NCBI GenBank assembly: GCA_930367205.1
Contig: OV884012.1
Span: forward strand, 51,171,239 to 51,235,238
DNA: 64,000 nucleotides
Origin: Acanthosoma haemorrhoidale
Lineage: Eukaryota > Arthropoda > Insecta > Hemiptera > Acanthosomatidae
Direction of reading: 5' to 3'
Positions 21,192-33,500 of this stretch are shown here, piece by piece; positions within the stretch are counted from its first letter, which is position 1, and each line of letters starts with the position of its first letter. The position numbers and the translations under genes were made by a program. The notes under the pieces are model-generated. The model ran no database searches and had not been told where the DNA came from. It saw only the letters and a list, made by a program, of their open reading frames with translations.

Positions 21192-21435
21192 CTCCGGTGT
21201 GTGTCACAGGTGACCAGTCCCGAGAGGCCTATATATATATATTTTTTATTGGTTTATTATGTTTTTTTTGTGTTATATGGGTCTGTGCTGTGTTTTTAGA
21301 TGGACCTGGAAGACATTTTTCTTTTCAAATTTTTTTTATTAACAAAGTATACTTTTTGTTTTGTGTTGCTATAGATACATAGCTGATGTCGCATGTTAGG
21401 AGTTTACGGGGAATGTCCGTAAACTGGTAGGGGGG
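21192..21435 (+). other. 3' non-coding region and polypurine tract of element 2
   Basis: T-rich stretch without an envelope-like gene. The short open frame at 21197-21382 is low-complexity and not credible. It ends at a purine tract (GGTAGGGGGG, about 21426-21435) next to the 3' LTR. Confidence 0.75.
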
Positions 21436-21625
21436 AGTTACGTCTAGCGGTACGGCAATGTTAAGCCTAATACCTTGTAGCCTAGGGTAAACAAACCCGT
21501 AACGTGTGTATAGAGGATAATGATGAGGAAAATAAAGCCAGTTATAAAACAAACCTTCTTATTATATCATCTACCTCCTTCTTCATTCCTTTTTCTCGAT
21601 CGTCTACAGCTGGGAGACGATAACT
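21436..21625 (+). repeat. 3' LTR of element 2
   Basis: 190 bp, identical to the 5' LTR at 16337-16526, with AGT...ACT ends. It is followed by TATATA, matching the TATATA before the 5' LTR. Confidence 0.95.
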
Positions 21626-21648
21626 TATATATATATATATATATATAT

Positions 21649-22890
21649 TACTGATTATTATTACAGTACCCTGCGCAAGATGTTGAAAATTAATAAGATC
21701 ATTGGTCGCAGAATACCTGGAGCATGCTTATGCGATAGTGGGAATTACGATCTCGTTTCTCATTTAATTAGATCCGACGAAGCAGGCCCTAATGAAGGCT
21801 ATAGAGAGCGCGGATATGAAAAAGTGAGTGAATAGAAACTTAGGAGAGGACCGGATGGCTTGGTCTGAATAGCAGTGACTCCTAGGTACTTAGCTCTCTT
21901 CTCCACCTCACCACCAGCCCCTCCTACCTCCTTCGTCAATTACACTTCCCTAATTATTAAGCAGTATGGTTAGTGGTGACCTTATCAAGGTGTTGAGTTG
22001 GGCAACTCAACGTCAAGATGTATTATAATTTATCATAGCTTCAATGTTTTTAAGAGTTCTCTTACATTTAATTGTAACTTATCAAACACCAACAAATAAA
22101 TGAAATAAAAAATAGTCTTTATTCTAGATATCCCTTATGTAGCAATATATAACACAATGTTTATACAAAAGATGTTCAAAGTCAGAAAAAAAGCGCTTGA
22201 TAACTGGGAGAGAGGATTATGATTACAGGATTATGATGTTCCAAAGATTGGAGGTGACTGGAACGAAAAATGAGGGAACGGAAACAGCATATCTGTGGAA
22301 ACAGGAGCATAGTAATGTCCGGATAAGAGCTCTTGTGTTATGGAACAGGCTTGAGGGTATATCTATAAAGGGGTATTGTTTTGTATAGATATGGATTAGT
22401 ACAAAAGGACTCTAGAACAGTGCCATCTCGGGGAAGGGAAAAGCTCGAGTGGTGGGGTTTGGATTGACATGTCTTTCGAAAAAGCAACCCAGCATCAGTA
22501 GAAATCTGCAAAATTACGTATGGAAACATCCAAAATAAGTGATCCTAGTTCTAGTATCTGATAGCAATCGTTGCTAACTATCATTTATGAAGTTTCAAGG
22601 AATATTCTGCAGCTCAATTAGCACTTATATAGTTGACTGCTGACAACCCATCATGGCTGTACAAGGAATAAGCTTTTTATTGAGCATGTCAGGGGTCAGA
22701 CATCTTTCCGTAGCTTTTCGTTTGAGAATGAGGCTTTCTAATCTGGTTTGGAGATAGTAGGAAATGCTTAGAATGCGATTCTCGTTATAAGTATGCAATA
22801 CAGTCAAATATATTTATAACAGTAAAAACAGGGTGCGAGCTGTCCACATTCACGTGAACAGACTAAGACTCAAGGTATAATTTTCTCTTT
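21649..22890. other. Intron sequence right of the LTR cluster, nothing recognised
   Basis: I looked here for the missing outer part of the relic LTR (10846-10963) and did not find a convincing match. Short open frames at 22197-22388, 22338-22529 and 22625-22807 have no recognisable motifs. Confidence 0.4.
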
Positions 22891-23680
22891 CCAGCATGGG
22901 AAAAGAAAGCGTTCACCCAGCTTCACCGTAGACGGGACTGAATGCAAACTTGCCAACAGCATCTGCTACCTAGGCATCAACCTAGGCAGACACATGACGT
23001 TCGGCACACACTTGCAGAAGAAATTGAAAAGAGTACGCTAGACTTACTACTCTCTCCAGCATCTCGTCAAAAGCCAGGCTATATCCCTGAGGCTGAAACT
23101 GTTAATATACAAGAGCATCCTGAGACCAGCTCTACTGTTTGGGATACCACTCTTTCGATTTCTACAGGCCAGTACCATAACTCGACTCCAGAGCTTCCAG
23201 AACAAGATTCCAACATGCACGAAAAGTTCGAGGTCTCCACCATCACCGAAGCCATCAAAAGAAGTTCTTCGACTCGATGAAACATATTCTAAACCCTCTA
23301 TTCCAAGACATGACACCCCCACCGCTACCGGCACGATGACAGCTCACAAGATCGAGTAAAGCAGACCAAATGGTGGACATCACGGCGCTTGGCCCACCAA
23401 CAACAAGCCTCTAAGGGGCACCCATCAATGCTATCCGACTAACTAAGACTGCACTACATGCCTAGAGAAACTCTATGCCCAGCCACCAGTACACTCTCAC
23501 CACTGTACCGCCACAACCAACCTCTACCGAGGCTTCCCACACTCCTTAATTCTCTCACACAACCTTCAAGCAGGTACTCCTAGTACAAGGATCCACTCAA
23601 CCCAAATATTCCTTATTTTTCCCTCATCCCTAATCTTCTAACTAGACAGCTTAGAAAAAAAACACAAAAAAAAAACGGTC
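22891..23680 (+). pseudogene. 3' end of a second jockey-type LINE (C-terminal RT and tail)
   Basis: In one + strand frame from about 22960 the text reads YLGINLGRHMTFGTHL, then SLRLKLLIYKSILRPALLFG, then ITRLQSFQNKIP. This is the typical C-terminal portion of jockey-clade reverse transcriptases (compare YLGFHLDKRLTW, KLLIYKVILKPIWTYG and RIQSFQSKVL in the intact LINE at 46.3 kb). It is a different subfamily from the ten-copy LINE here. A non-coding tail follows and ends in A-rich sequence at about 23651-23677. Stops break the frame. Strongly 5'-truncated; no duplication identified. Confidence 0.75.
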
Positions 23681-25577
23681 CATCTGTCAGGTAGGTAGGT
23701 GTTTTTCTACAGGCAGGGATATCTCGATGTTCCGTGTTTCTCTTCATGTCATAGATAATTTTTTTTTGTTTCTTCAGTTATTAGATCGGGTCGATTTATT
23801 TTACTGTTTGACTGGCCGAATAAAAGAAATAACTGCCTGGAAAATAGATTTCTCATGAGTAGCTGCTTGTTGATTCAGCATTCCCATTATATCCGTAGCT
23901 GTATTCATACCCGTTTCCCTTCAAGGTATGGTAATCTTTCACGATTCTAAGGTTTTTTTTTTTTAATTATTAAGGTAAAAATTATTTATAAAGGTGATTC
24001 GGGTCTAATATTTAATCCCAAAAGTTTAAATTTTAAATTAAGGGCAATCATTTTAAGTTTTCGAAATAAAGAACGTTTTGTCGGACTGTGAATGACCCTT
24101 GTTGAATTGAGACAAGTAGAAGACAATTGGGCGTGAAGTACATCCCCACCAAAGCTGAAGGGTGAGATGGTTGATGGCGGACCCCGCCTCCCCACCCGAA
24201 GCAACACCACCATATTTCAAAGAACTAAGTTGATGCCATAACGACCTGTTGCTTCACCGATTTAAGACTCAGGATCTTTCTTATGCATCGATTACTGCCT
24301 TGACTTCTCTATATTTCAGTCAGTCTCTCCTTTGTACCAATGAGCATGTAATTCTCTTAGGCGCCTTCAGTTTTAACACCTAATCCTTCTAACAATGTTT
24401 CGTTTTAAATTTGTACCCCATATATATAAAATGTAAACCCTACCTCGTCAAGTTTGTTTAATTCATAATACTTGTTTTTCAGAGTAATTATTCTGCTTCC
24501 CTTTATAAGGAGAGTATTATAAAGGCTATAAGGATAGTAAATTCTACCGATATGAGCCCGGGAGAGTGCTTTAGGGTCCGAGTCCTTAAAATTTTTGGGG
24601 CCGTAACTTCTGGTTTAGGTTGCAGGAGCTTTTCCGTGAACACACTATGTAAATATCAGTGGACTGCACTGATTTGTAGAATATTGCTAGGCCATGTGGT
24701 TTTTACCCACATCCTCTAATTAGTTCTCATGTCCTTAATATAAGACTGCAAGCCATGGCCAACAGTCACGTGGAACTGGGGTTTGGGTCCCTTGGACTTA
24801 GTTCTCGACATCCTCTCAAAAAAAAACATCTTTCAATGTGCTGTAAAATAATAATAAAATTTAAATGATTAACATAAATCTATTGTGAAATCAAAAACAA
24901 TAAAATGATCGTGTATATGCTGGCACCAATGACCCTTGAGATAGATAAAAAAAAATGGTGTCTCGTTCATTAGCTTAAAGGGGAGAGCTAGTACATTAGG
25001 GATACCTTATCATTTTTCCCGCTATTTTTTAATGTAACTAATAAAAAATAACAAACTGCTGTCTGTATAGGGAAATATTTATCTCTATTATATTATTAAG
25101 AAGAATTAACGAAGATCTTTATTTTTTGTTAATTGTGAATTAGTACTTTCACAGACACTTTATTGTACATAACATTGATAAGGTGCTTAGGCAAGTAATG
25201 AAAGAGTGAAAAAACTTCATAGATACTATGGAAGTGCGTTCATTTTGACGGTCGATAATACGACCGGAAACCCTGGCTAGATTTCCAGTGCTACATGGAA
25301 CAGAAGTTTATTTTCGTCTTCTCAAGTTTGTTATTTTGTCATCTTAATGAGCTAATTGCTGCTTTTGATTTTTTATTACAATTAGTATTATATAAGTTGT
25401 GTTGGATATTTGATATGTGTATGGTTATAAGAAATCTAAAAAAACACCCTGAAAAATATTTCTTTATGCGAATGTGGGAAAATATGCGTCCCTACATCTT
25501 ATAAAGATTTTTATTTTATGTTATTTGTAAATTTTTAGTTTTATTAATTATTACCGTAGGTAGGTGATGCAATACTT
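23681..25577. other. AT-rich intron sequence, nothing recognised
   Basis: No supported gene on either strand. The open frames 23986-24213 (-) and 25295-25504 (+) have no recognisable motifs and are AT-driven. Confidence 0.45.
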
Positions 25578-25589
25578 ATATATCTCTAG
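25578..25589. repeat. Target-site duplication (left) of the LINE at 25590-28509
   Basis: ATATATCTCTAG, repeated exactly at 28510-28521. The two copies bracket the - strand LINE. Confidence 0.8.
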
Positions 25590-28509
25590 TAGTATAATTC
25601 CTTTATTGTGCAATAATTACAATCTGCCTTTTATAAGGCAATAAGTAATTAAGATATATGCTCTCATTCATACAATATTTACAGTTCATTATTTACTCGC
25701 TCATTCATACAATATTTACAGTTCATCATTCACTCGCTCATTCATACAATATTTACAGACAGCCCAGAGACCCCCCAAATCCACCGCAAAGAGAAAGCGG
25801 AGTCTTGGGAAGTCCCCCACGCTCCTCCATCAGCCGCGTCACCGGATACTAGCCAGTGGAGGCTGACCAAGAGCGCGAGAGCCACAGACGCTCAGAACAT
25901 GATTGGAGAGACTGGCCAATGCCAGGACTCCCACTGTCACGCGTTTATAGCAGGTCACGAGGCCACTGCCGTTTCAGTCTCCGAGGAGGATTATAGGGAT
26001 GAGTGGCGCAGTGCATTGACTGTGCTACAGGATTAGGGTGGTTGGAAAGGCTACTGTGGAATTTCGTAAACTTGGAAGGGATGAGTTCTAGAATGTAGGG
26101 TATATTAAGGTCGTTATGAAGGGTTTCGTTGCTGCCATAATAAGGGGAATTACTATTGTTCTCAGGACTTTTGATTGAAAGGATTGGATACGCTTCATGT
26201 TCGACTTTTTTGCTGTCCCCCATAGTATCCGTATGTCCAGATTGGTTTAAATATAACTTTGTAGATTAGTAGTTTATTTTCTATTGAGAGATGGGATGTC
26301 CTTTGAAGTAGTCTGTACAGTTGTTCAAAGCGTCTGTTTAGTTCTTGTCTTTTTAGTCTCGTATGTGGATCCAGGTCAGTCGTTTGTCAAGATGGAAGCC
26401 TAAGTACCGTACTGTCTCGGATACAGGGAGAGGAATAGAATTAAAATAAACTAGTGGACCAGACTTGTGACAAAGGGTGAAGGTAATGTGGGGGCATTTT
26501 GCTTCATTAACTTTGATACGCCATTGATTGCACCAATACTCGATCTCGTCAAGGTGTTTTTGAAGGTTATGGGATGCTATGTCGGGGTATGGATGGGATG
26601 ACAAGACTGCAGTGTCATCTGCAAATGTGGCCAAGAAGGTATTGGGAGTAGAGGGGACATCAGCGGTGTATAGGTTATAGAGGATGGGGCCTAGGACACT
26701 GCCCTGTGGAACTCCTGCAATTATGGGATAGTAGTTAGAATATTCTAAACCACAGCGGACTTGGAAGAAGCGGTTTGAAAGGTTAGGAAAAGGGTCTGTG
26801 GTAAATATCTTTTGAGCTTGTAGAGCAAACCTGCGTGCCAAACCCTGTCAAAAGCTTGAGCTATATCGAGAAAGGCAGCAGTGCAATACTGTTTGGTTTC
26901 AAGGGCTGAGGAGATGTGATCAACAACGCGAAGGCCTTGTTGAGCAGTGGAATGTCGTTGGCGGAAACCAAACTGGTGTGAGGGAAAAAGGTTTTTGGAT
27001 TCAACAATGGGAAGCAGACGTTTTAGTAGGAGTTTCTCAAATATTTTTGAGAGGATAGGGAGTAGGCTAATTGGACGATAAGATGAGGCGTCATTGGGTG
27101 GTTTACCGGGTTTGGCGAATAGGACAATAATGGAATGTTTCCAGAGGAGAGGAAAGTGCGTCGTTCGGATTATGCAATTATATATGTAGGTTAGGAAGAT
27201 TATGGCTTTAGGAGGAAGTTGTTTGAGAATTTGAGGAGTAAGGAGATCATATCCAGGGGATTTTCGGTAAGGTAAGTTTTTCAGAAGGTATTTAACCTCA
27301 GAAGGGTTAACGGCTTTTGGTGGAAGAGAGAGAGGAATAGGTGAAGTGAGGAAATCTTCCACAGTTGTGCTGTGAGTATGGCTTTGATGAGAAAGGTGAG
27401 GTGTGAAAGTATGGGTAAGATGCAGAGCAAATTCCTCCGACCTATCCGAAGCCGCCCAGGACCCATTATCACGACGGAGTGGGTGTGAAACAGGTTGATA
27501 CTTTAGGATTTTTTTGGTTACGTTCCACAAGGAGTTATCCCTGGTGGACAGAGAGGAGAGGTAGGAATTGAAAGAATCGGAGCGGAAGGATGCCAATCGC
27601 CGCTTTACCAATCGGCAGTACTGATTGTACGTGCGACGATCAATAGGATGCCGGGATCTTTGCCACACTGTTCTGGAGCGGCGTTTGGATTGGATTAGAT
27701 CTTTGAGATGCTGAGGTAAACGATTATGATTGTGGATTTTTGTGTGACGATGGGGTGACGATGCCTCCCAAGCCGACCTCTGGACCAGAGTAGTGAAAGA
27801 ATGCACTGCATCGTCTAGGTCTTGGGATGTTTTCAGGGATAATTTGAGGTTTATGGACTCTGTAAGAAGCTGACGGAAGTGGTCCCAGTCAACTGGGCCC
27901 CTAATAAATGAAGGAGGAGGCAGTTTGTGAATTGGTCTTAGGGAAATGGTTAATAATAAAGGGCTATGATCGGAGGAAAGGTCATCGAGGCGCTTGAGTG
28001 AATAGTTTAGTGTTCCTAAACTATTGTAAAAAAAGAAGTCAAGGAGATCAGGATTTCGGTTGGGATCTGATGGCCAATAGGTGGCTGTGTCAGGAGTGAT
28101 AGTGGAGCAATGTTTCCTTGTGAGTGCAGTATCTGCAGTATTTGTGGATCTTGACCCCCAGTGTTGGTGCTTCGCATTAAAGTCCCCACCAACAAGGAAA
28201 CGATGTCCGATGGAGTCTAGAAAGGAGATGAATTGGGAGTCGGAAATGGATTTATTGGGAGGGCAGTACGTTGATGCAAGTGTAAGAGGAAAAGTGAAGG
28301 TGGTGATTGACACTGCAGTGGATTGAGGGAAATCATGTGATACCAAAGGAACTATGTGGTGGGATATGGAGTAATGGACAATGACAGCGGTACCTGCATG
28401 AGCTGTTCCATCTGGGTGATCAGTACGATAAGTCTGGTACTGTCGAACGGTAAATGGTCGTTTGCTCGTAAGTCTTGTTTCAATATATATTATATTTTAG
28501 CTCTATAAA
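25590..28509 (-). mobile_element. 5'-truncated jockey-like LINE with 12 bp target-site duplication
   Basis: A - strand copy of the same family as the intact LINE at 45988-50806. It keeps most of ORF2 and the 3' tail, and similarity ends near 28482 within the first part of the endonuclease. About 27 bp of unrelated AT-rich sequence lies between that point and the duplication. The 3' end is TGCCTTATAAAAGGCA, then TTGCACAATAAAGG and ATTATACTA, without a poly(A) run. This differs from the poly(A)-ended intact copy. ORF2 is frameshifted. Truncation at the 5' end with a duplication is the signature of target-primed reverse transcription. Confidence 0.9.
26030..28482 (-). pseudogene. LINE ORF2 (endonuclease-reverse transcriptase), truncated and frameshifted
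   Basis: The reading starts inside the endonuclease and is open from 28346 to 26745 with GGDFNAKHQHWG, SDHSPLLL, then RT motifs (RPISLLPILSKIFEKLL, QFGFRQRHSTAQQ, FLDIAQAFDRVWHAG). A frameshift at about 26750-26840 moves it to another frame, which holds GVPQGSVLGP and the catalytic FADD. A second break occurs near 26353, and the C-terminal part is in 25945-26223. The 533-residue open part contains no methionine except an artificial first residue (TTG), just as in the intact copy. Not functional. Confidence 0.88.
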
Positions 28510-28521
28510 ATATATCTCTAG
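28510..28521. repeat. Target-site duplication (right) of the LINE at 25590-28509
   Basis: ATATATCTCTAG, identical to 25578-25589. Confidence 0.8.
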
Positions 28522-31430
28522 AAAGAGAATTTGTTTTTTTAAGTACAATGGACGCGTCAAAAGATAGAATGTTAACAATAACAATAAGGAAAATTTTACA
28601 AGTGACCACAAGCGAGAAGTTTTTACAAGGAAGAATTTTTAAACAAAGTTAATTCAAAAACAATTGATTACCAGCAGTAACTGATCCTTATTACGAAGTA
28701 TTTCCTGGGACAAACGGATTAATTAACAGATAAATATAAAGGATTCGCATCCATTCCTTAACGTATATATATCTTTTATCTTAAAAATCTTAAAATATGA
28801 ACCACCAAATTTCCTTCATGTAGTTCACTTTTCTTTCTGTATACATATGTATATATATATTATAAGGCTGGTATATGAAAAATAATAAGGGACTTCGTTT
28901 CCCCCACTTTCACGACTTCATCTCAAGCTGAGAAACAACGTGAGTCTTGTTGGCTTGACACCAGAGTGGACGATGGCACTAGTGACCATTGATTATAAAA
29001 GCTGACTTAGTTAGAAGAGAACAATGATTTAATTCAGCATGCATATTCCTAAGTGTTGTTATACATAGGTTGTATTAATTTTCTTATTCTAGAACTTTTT
29101 TTATTTAATCAAAATCTTATTAAAATCAACTGTTGTCCATAGTGCCTCACATATTGTGTTTTATTTATTTCTCAAGCACATTTATTCATATTAATGTTTT
29201 ATCATGCCAGTAGCTGGACCTGACAAGAGGTATCATTAGAGTTTTTAATTATTAATAGAGGATATCGAATAAATGCGTGTTTATCTATCTGCGACGGCAT
29301 ACCTTTGCTAAACGAAAACTGGACAAGATTATCAATCACGATCAATAATTTTTTTTTTTAATATACATTTCCAAAGTATAAGAAATACTAAAAGGGCTGA
29401 ATTTGTTTTGACGCTGGTGGCTATACCAAGCCGACGTCATAACACTCTTCGGAGCGTAGGTTCTACAGTATCGAAGCAATTAGTGGTTACTGTTTAATTA
29501 ATTTATCCCGGCATAATTTCCGAAACACCGGCAAAGAACATTTCAGTTAAAATATACTAGTGTTATTCTGTCCTCAAATAAATTGAAGTAAGACGGTCTG
29601 TAAATGGTGTAAAAGGCCTCATTTAATTTATATCTGTGCAATTACCCACAAGACTTTAAATGCTTTTTGTTAATTGACAACAGTCACAGGGAGAGTTAGC
29701 CATTGATTCGGTTGAGTGCTTTTATATAAAAAAAAAATCGAGGAGAGGGGTAGTCCAGAGGACCATGGAACAGAAGAGCTAAGCGGTGAAAGGACAGGGC
29801 CCGCGGGAGTGGCTAAATAAACAGCGATGATTAAGATGAGGCTGGAACCGCAAGGGCTTAAAAACAGGGCACACGAATTCAAATGAAGAGGGGAGAGGAC
29901 AGAGGCGGTAATGAGACTGGGTTGGAGCCTTTCCTTCTGCAATCACTGCTCAAAAAGTCAACGTATTAACCCGGCATCCTCATCACACTTTCATAGTCCT
30001 CCCAGGATTCCAAATTTCATTTCCATCCCAGCTTGAATCTTGTTTAACATCCCCATCTTATAAAGGCCTCTTATTTTCTCCTCTCTAGGCTGGATCTTCG
30101 TCCTAGGGGCTTCTGCTGGCTTTATTAAGTTTGTTCGTGAAAAATAAAAATCTTTTTCCATTGGAAATATCTTCGCGGGACGTTTTCCTCATAGAACATA
30201 TTCAATTTTTTCCTTACTTGATGAATCACTGGTTTTATTCCTTAGAACATGCATATACAGACTAACCATAGGAACTGGGAAGACTTCACCAAGGTAGACC
30301 TACCCAACAAAATTAATTGATTAACAGTTAAATGGTAACGGTTGCCAGACCTCACCAAGGGGAACGAGGGAAGGAACTGAAATATACTGAATTTTAAATG
30401 TGGGGGTTACATAAAAATCCCTTATGCGGAATCATAAACCATAAGGTCCACTTAGTTCATCATTAAACGGCACCATATTCAAAACATGTATATCCCAATG
30501 CACTATTGATGCAAGGCAGAATAGTAATGATTAGCATTGGGTTCGGGAACAATCCATAAACATAAAAATCATTAACAAAATAGAGGGTGTAAAAGATAAC
30601 CAGTAAAATGAATTCAATTATATACACACTAATAACTAATGTAAAAGTAGAAATGAGAGTAGTAATATAAATTTTAGCCTCCGGTCCAAGATTTAGGTAT
30701 TGGTTCTGTAAAACCTGATGTTTATAACCCTGTTACAGTAATCTATTCACTGTCCTACCATGTGCAAACATATGCTTAAAAAGAAAACAATACATACCCA
30801 TTACCTACACCAGTAAATTATAGTCGCCCCACTTTGTTTTTTAAACTATATTCACCACGTACTTGACCTACAAGCTCTCCACATAATATTTACATTATCA
30901 TGTATACAATTATTTCAAACTGGACATATTTTTTATTCTACAAAACAAAAACAGGTAAGTTATATATAAATATATGGAGGTTTTCTATCTCTTTTGGGTT
31001 ACCAAATCTTCTCCACTTATTTTAAAATTTGCGATATGATTTTATTTTGACTTACACCCTATAGCACTAGACACAATACTTTTTTGATTCTCTTGCATGC
31101 TTTACACAAATCACTGACTAACTTATCCTTTTCACTTTTTTCTACACAAAGTACTTGAAGTGCGATGTAAGCTGACGAAGTCGTTGAGGACCGACAGGGT
31201 TAGAACCTGTGTTGTTAACCAGTGTTGGCCAAACTTGGTTTATGTGTTGATTTAATCGTCTTCCTAACTTCATTGCTAAACTTTTTTACTGCTCATGTAC
31301 AATCTTGGATTTTCTCCTCCAAAGAGAGACAGGGATTTGAAGAAACCTGTGGAAGGTAGTGTTTGTATGGAAAAATGACATGCGGTGAATATACTTCTGT
31401 GCTGGTGATTTTCCACATGCAAGACGCGAC
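28522..31430. other. AT-rich intron sequence with one GC-richer patch
   Basis: No supported gene. The patch 29670-29945 is less AT-rich and holds a 90-codon - strand open frame without recognisable motifs; it could be an unidentified repeat. The region next to 31430 may include the unrecognised LTR of the old gypsy relic that follows. Confidence 0.4.
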
Positions 31431-31559
31431 GAAGTAGGATGCTGTGTACCTTTCCCCATCAATAGAATCAGTGTCAGTTTTAGCAGTTTTAGAGTTTAAA
31501 CATTACGTTCGTCTAGAGCGTTTATAGGAGGATGCCCAGGTGCTATAAACTTTTAGAAT

Positions 31560-33500
31560 ATGCCATTGATTGTGCAGTATGTGCCGAATTCCTCACTCTG
31601 TTGGATGCGTTATTAGAGATAACTACATGGGGAAATCCGTGTAAAGTGACAATGGTTTATAAAAGCGAAATGGTAGAAAAACTAGTAGACGGATTTTTGG
31701 AGATTCTATTCTTGGCCCACTTGGAATTAGCATCCACAACAACCAGATAGAAACAATCTACGAATTGACCGGTATAGTATAAGTGAATCCTTTCCCAGTT
31801 ATCCTGTGGAGGATCCCAAGGATGGACTAAAACTTTAGGAGGATTTATCCAAGTTACAGCGCAACTCTCACAACTCTTGACCAAGCACTCGATATCTCTA
31901 TCAATATTCGTCCAATAGACATTCCGCCAAGCAAGCAGGTATATCTTGATGATTCCGTGGGTGCTCTTTCAGAACGTTGGAAAGTAAGCTGCTTGGGACA
32001 AAAAACCTATTTTATTGGAAAAAAATGTCTACCAAAGTATACTCAAGAGTCTTTAGAGTTTTTGTTGAGGTCATTATCATTTCAGTAGCTGGTTTTCCCT
32101 TGATGGCAGGAGATTTTATTCCAGAACTAGAAATATAGAAAAGCGTATCTGCACACACTTGATTGAAATATTTATTAATGAGCTTGTCAGATGAAATTCT
32201 GCCTTTCTGGAGTGCATCTCTAGAAAGGCAATCGACGTTTTAATTTTCTTTACATTTTTTACACTTGAAACATAATCTAAGTTTAATGTAGGATAAGGAC
32301 ATTACTCAGTCAGAAGCAGCGGCCCACAAATTAATCCTTAATTACTTATTGCCTTATAAAAGGCAGATTGTAATTATTGCACAATAAAGGAATTATACTA
32401 CTGAAACATAATCAAATACCAAAAGGAATGATACATACCGGTGCAAACGTGACGATTTCATGTGTAGAAGGGATTTAACCTAATGGAAGATCCTGGATAA
32501 TGGCTCCTTGCCCATGACAAGGTTAAAGTGTTTGCTATAAAAGTAGTAGTAGAAATAAAGCACACCAAAAATTATGGCAGGAGCGTCTCGATCAAGCTGG
32601 CTATAGTTAGTTTTGGAAACTGTGAGGCTAGATGCGTAGGCTATCAGCCTTTCTGCACCTTTTATTGTGTGGCTGAGGAGATCAGCAATCCCTCTCGGGT
32701 AGACATCTGTAGTCAGGACAAGTAGCTGGATCAAATGGCATGAGAACACCACTAAGTTGGCCGTCCGTACGCAACGCTCACCCTTTCTCAACAAACACCG
32801 GAGAAGATACGAAATTGTGGAAAAATCTGGCAAAAATCTTGAATAATACGTCACTAGACCCAGGAAAGGTCTAGTGAATGTCATCGATGTTTGACGGACG
32901 AGGCATATCTTGAATGGCTGCAACCTTGGTAGGAGCCGTGTTCAGTCTATTGTGCTCACATGTCCTAAACATTCTCTTCTCTGGTCTAAGAACAAGCATT
33001 TGTATTTTTGGGATGAAGGTCGTACTGATAAGTCGCTGGAGACCCATCTGAAGGTTTTGGATGCATTCCTCCCAGGACGAACCATGTACAATGGTGTCAT
33101 CAAAATATCATTCAGTGCTTAGAAGACCTTTCAGAATTTGGGACAATATCCAGTTCAACTCTGAAGGAACTGTTTTTATTCCGAAACTGTATAAGATTCT
33201 TTAATTACCCTCGTGAGTAAAAATCGGCTGGATCATACAGCTTTCATCGCTGACTTTGAGATGCAAATAGGCTTTGTACAGGTCGTTTACAGAATCATAG
33301 TGAATTTCGGAGGCTGTTCATAACAATGCATTGAATGGGGAGATTCGCCTGAACCGAACCTTCGTTTACTCCGCATTTATAATCCAGGTAAAGACCTATG
33401 CCACCATCTTGTTTTAGGATTAAAACCTAAGACGAATACCAATATGTTGCTGCGACATGTGAAATGATCCCGTCTGCCATGAGGACATCTAACTCTTTAT
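31560..33500 (-). pseudogene. Pol fragments of the old gypsy relic
   Basis: The best preserved pieces are 32923-32480 (late RT thumb and RNase H) and 31884-31657 (integrase: SCESC, then the catalytic-core start with HLYYTGQFVDCFYL). 33122-32910 on the same strand carries earlier RT sequence. The pieces are separated by frameshifts, stops and the LINE insertion. The catalytic FVDD/YVDD motif was not seen. Inactive. Confidence 0.75.
32278..32401 (+). mobile_element. 124 bp LINE 3' tail inserted in the old gypsy relic
   Basis: The insert ends with the family 3' end (TTATTGCC, hairpin TGCCTTATAAAAGGCA, TTGCACAATAAAGGA, ATTATACTAC). It is flanked by the 12 bp repeat TGAAACATAATC at 32266-32277 and 32402-32413. 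A second look is needed at its 5' part (32278-32335), which I could not align to the intact LINE. The tail is nearly identical to the end of the copy at 25590, so they belong to the same subfamily. Confidence 0.8.

Larger units (their letters stand above)
16337..21625 (+). mobile_element. Ty3/gypsy element 2, complete and apparently intact
   Basis: A + strand element of 5.29 kb with two 190 bp LTRs that are identical by eye, a primer-binding site, gag, a single UGA, pro-pol in the same frame and a polypurine tract. All catalytic motifs of protease, RT, RNase H and integrase are present. No frameshift or extra stop was seen. Identical LTRs mean a very recent insertion. It is related to element 1 across gag and pol and is closer to the relic at 7.3-10.96 kb. 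It sits within a TA run directly after element 1. Confidence 0.95.

Noticed and set aside
21192..21435. Envelope gene after pol in element 2 (errantivirus-like)
   Set aside because: Only about 240 bp lie between the pol stop and the 3' LTR, with no credible frame; the element has no envelope gene. The same holds for element 1.
22197..22529. Short open frames right of element 2
   Set aside because: No motifs, short, and in AT-rich sequence; expected by chance.
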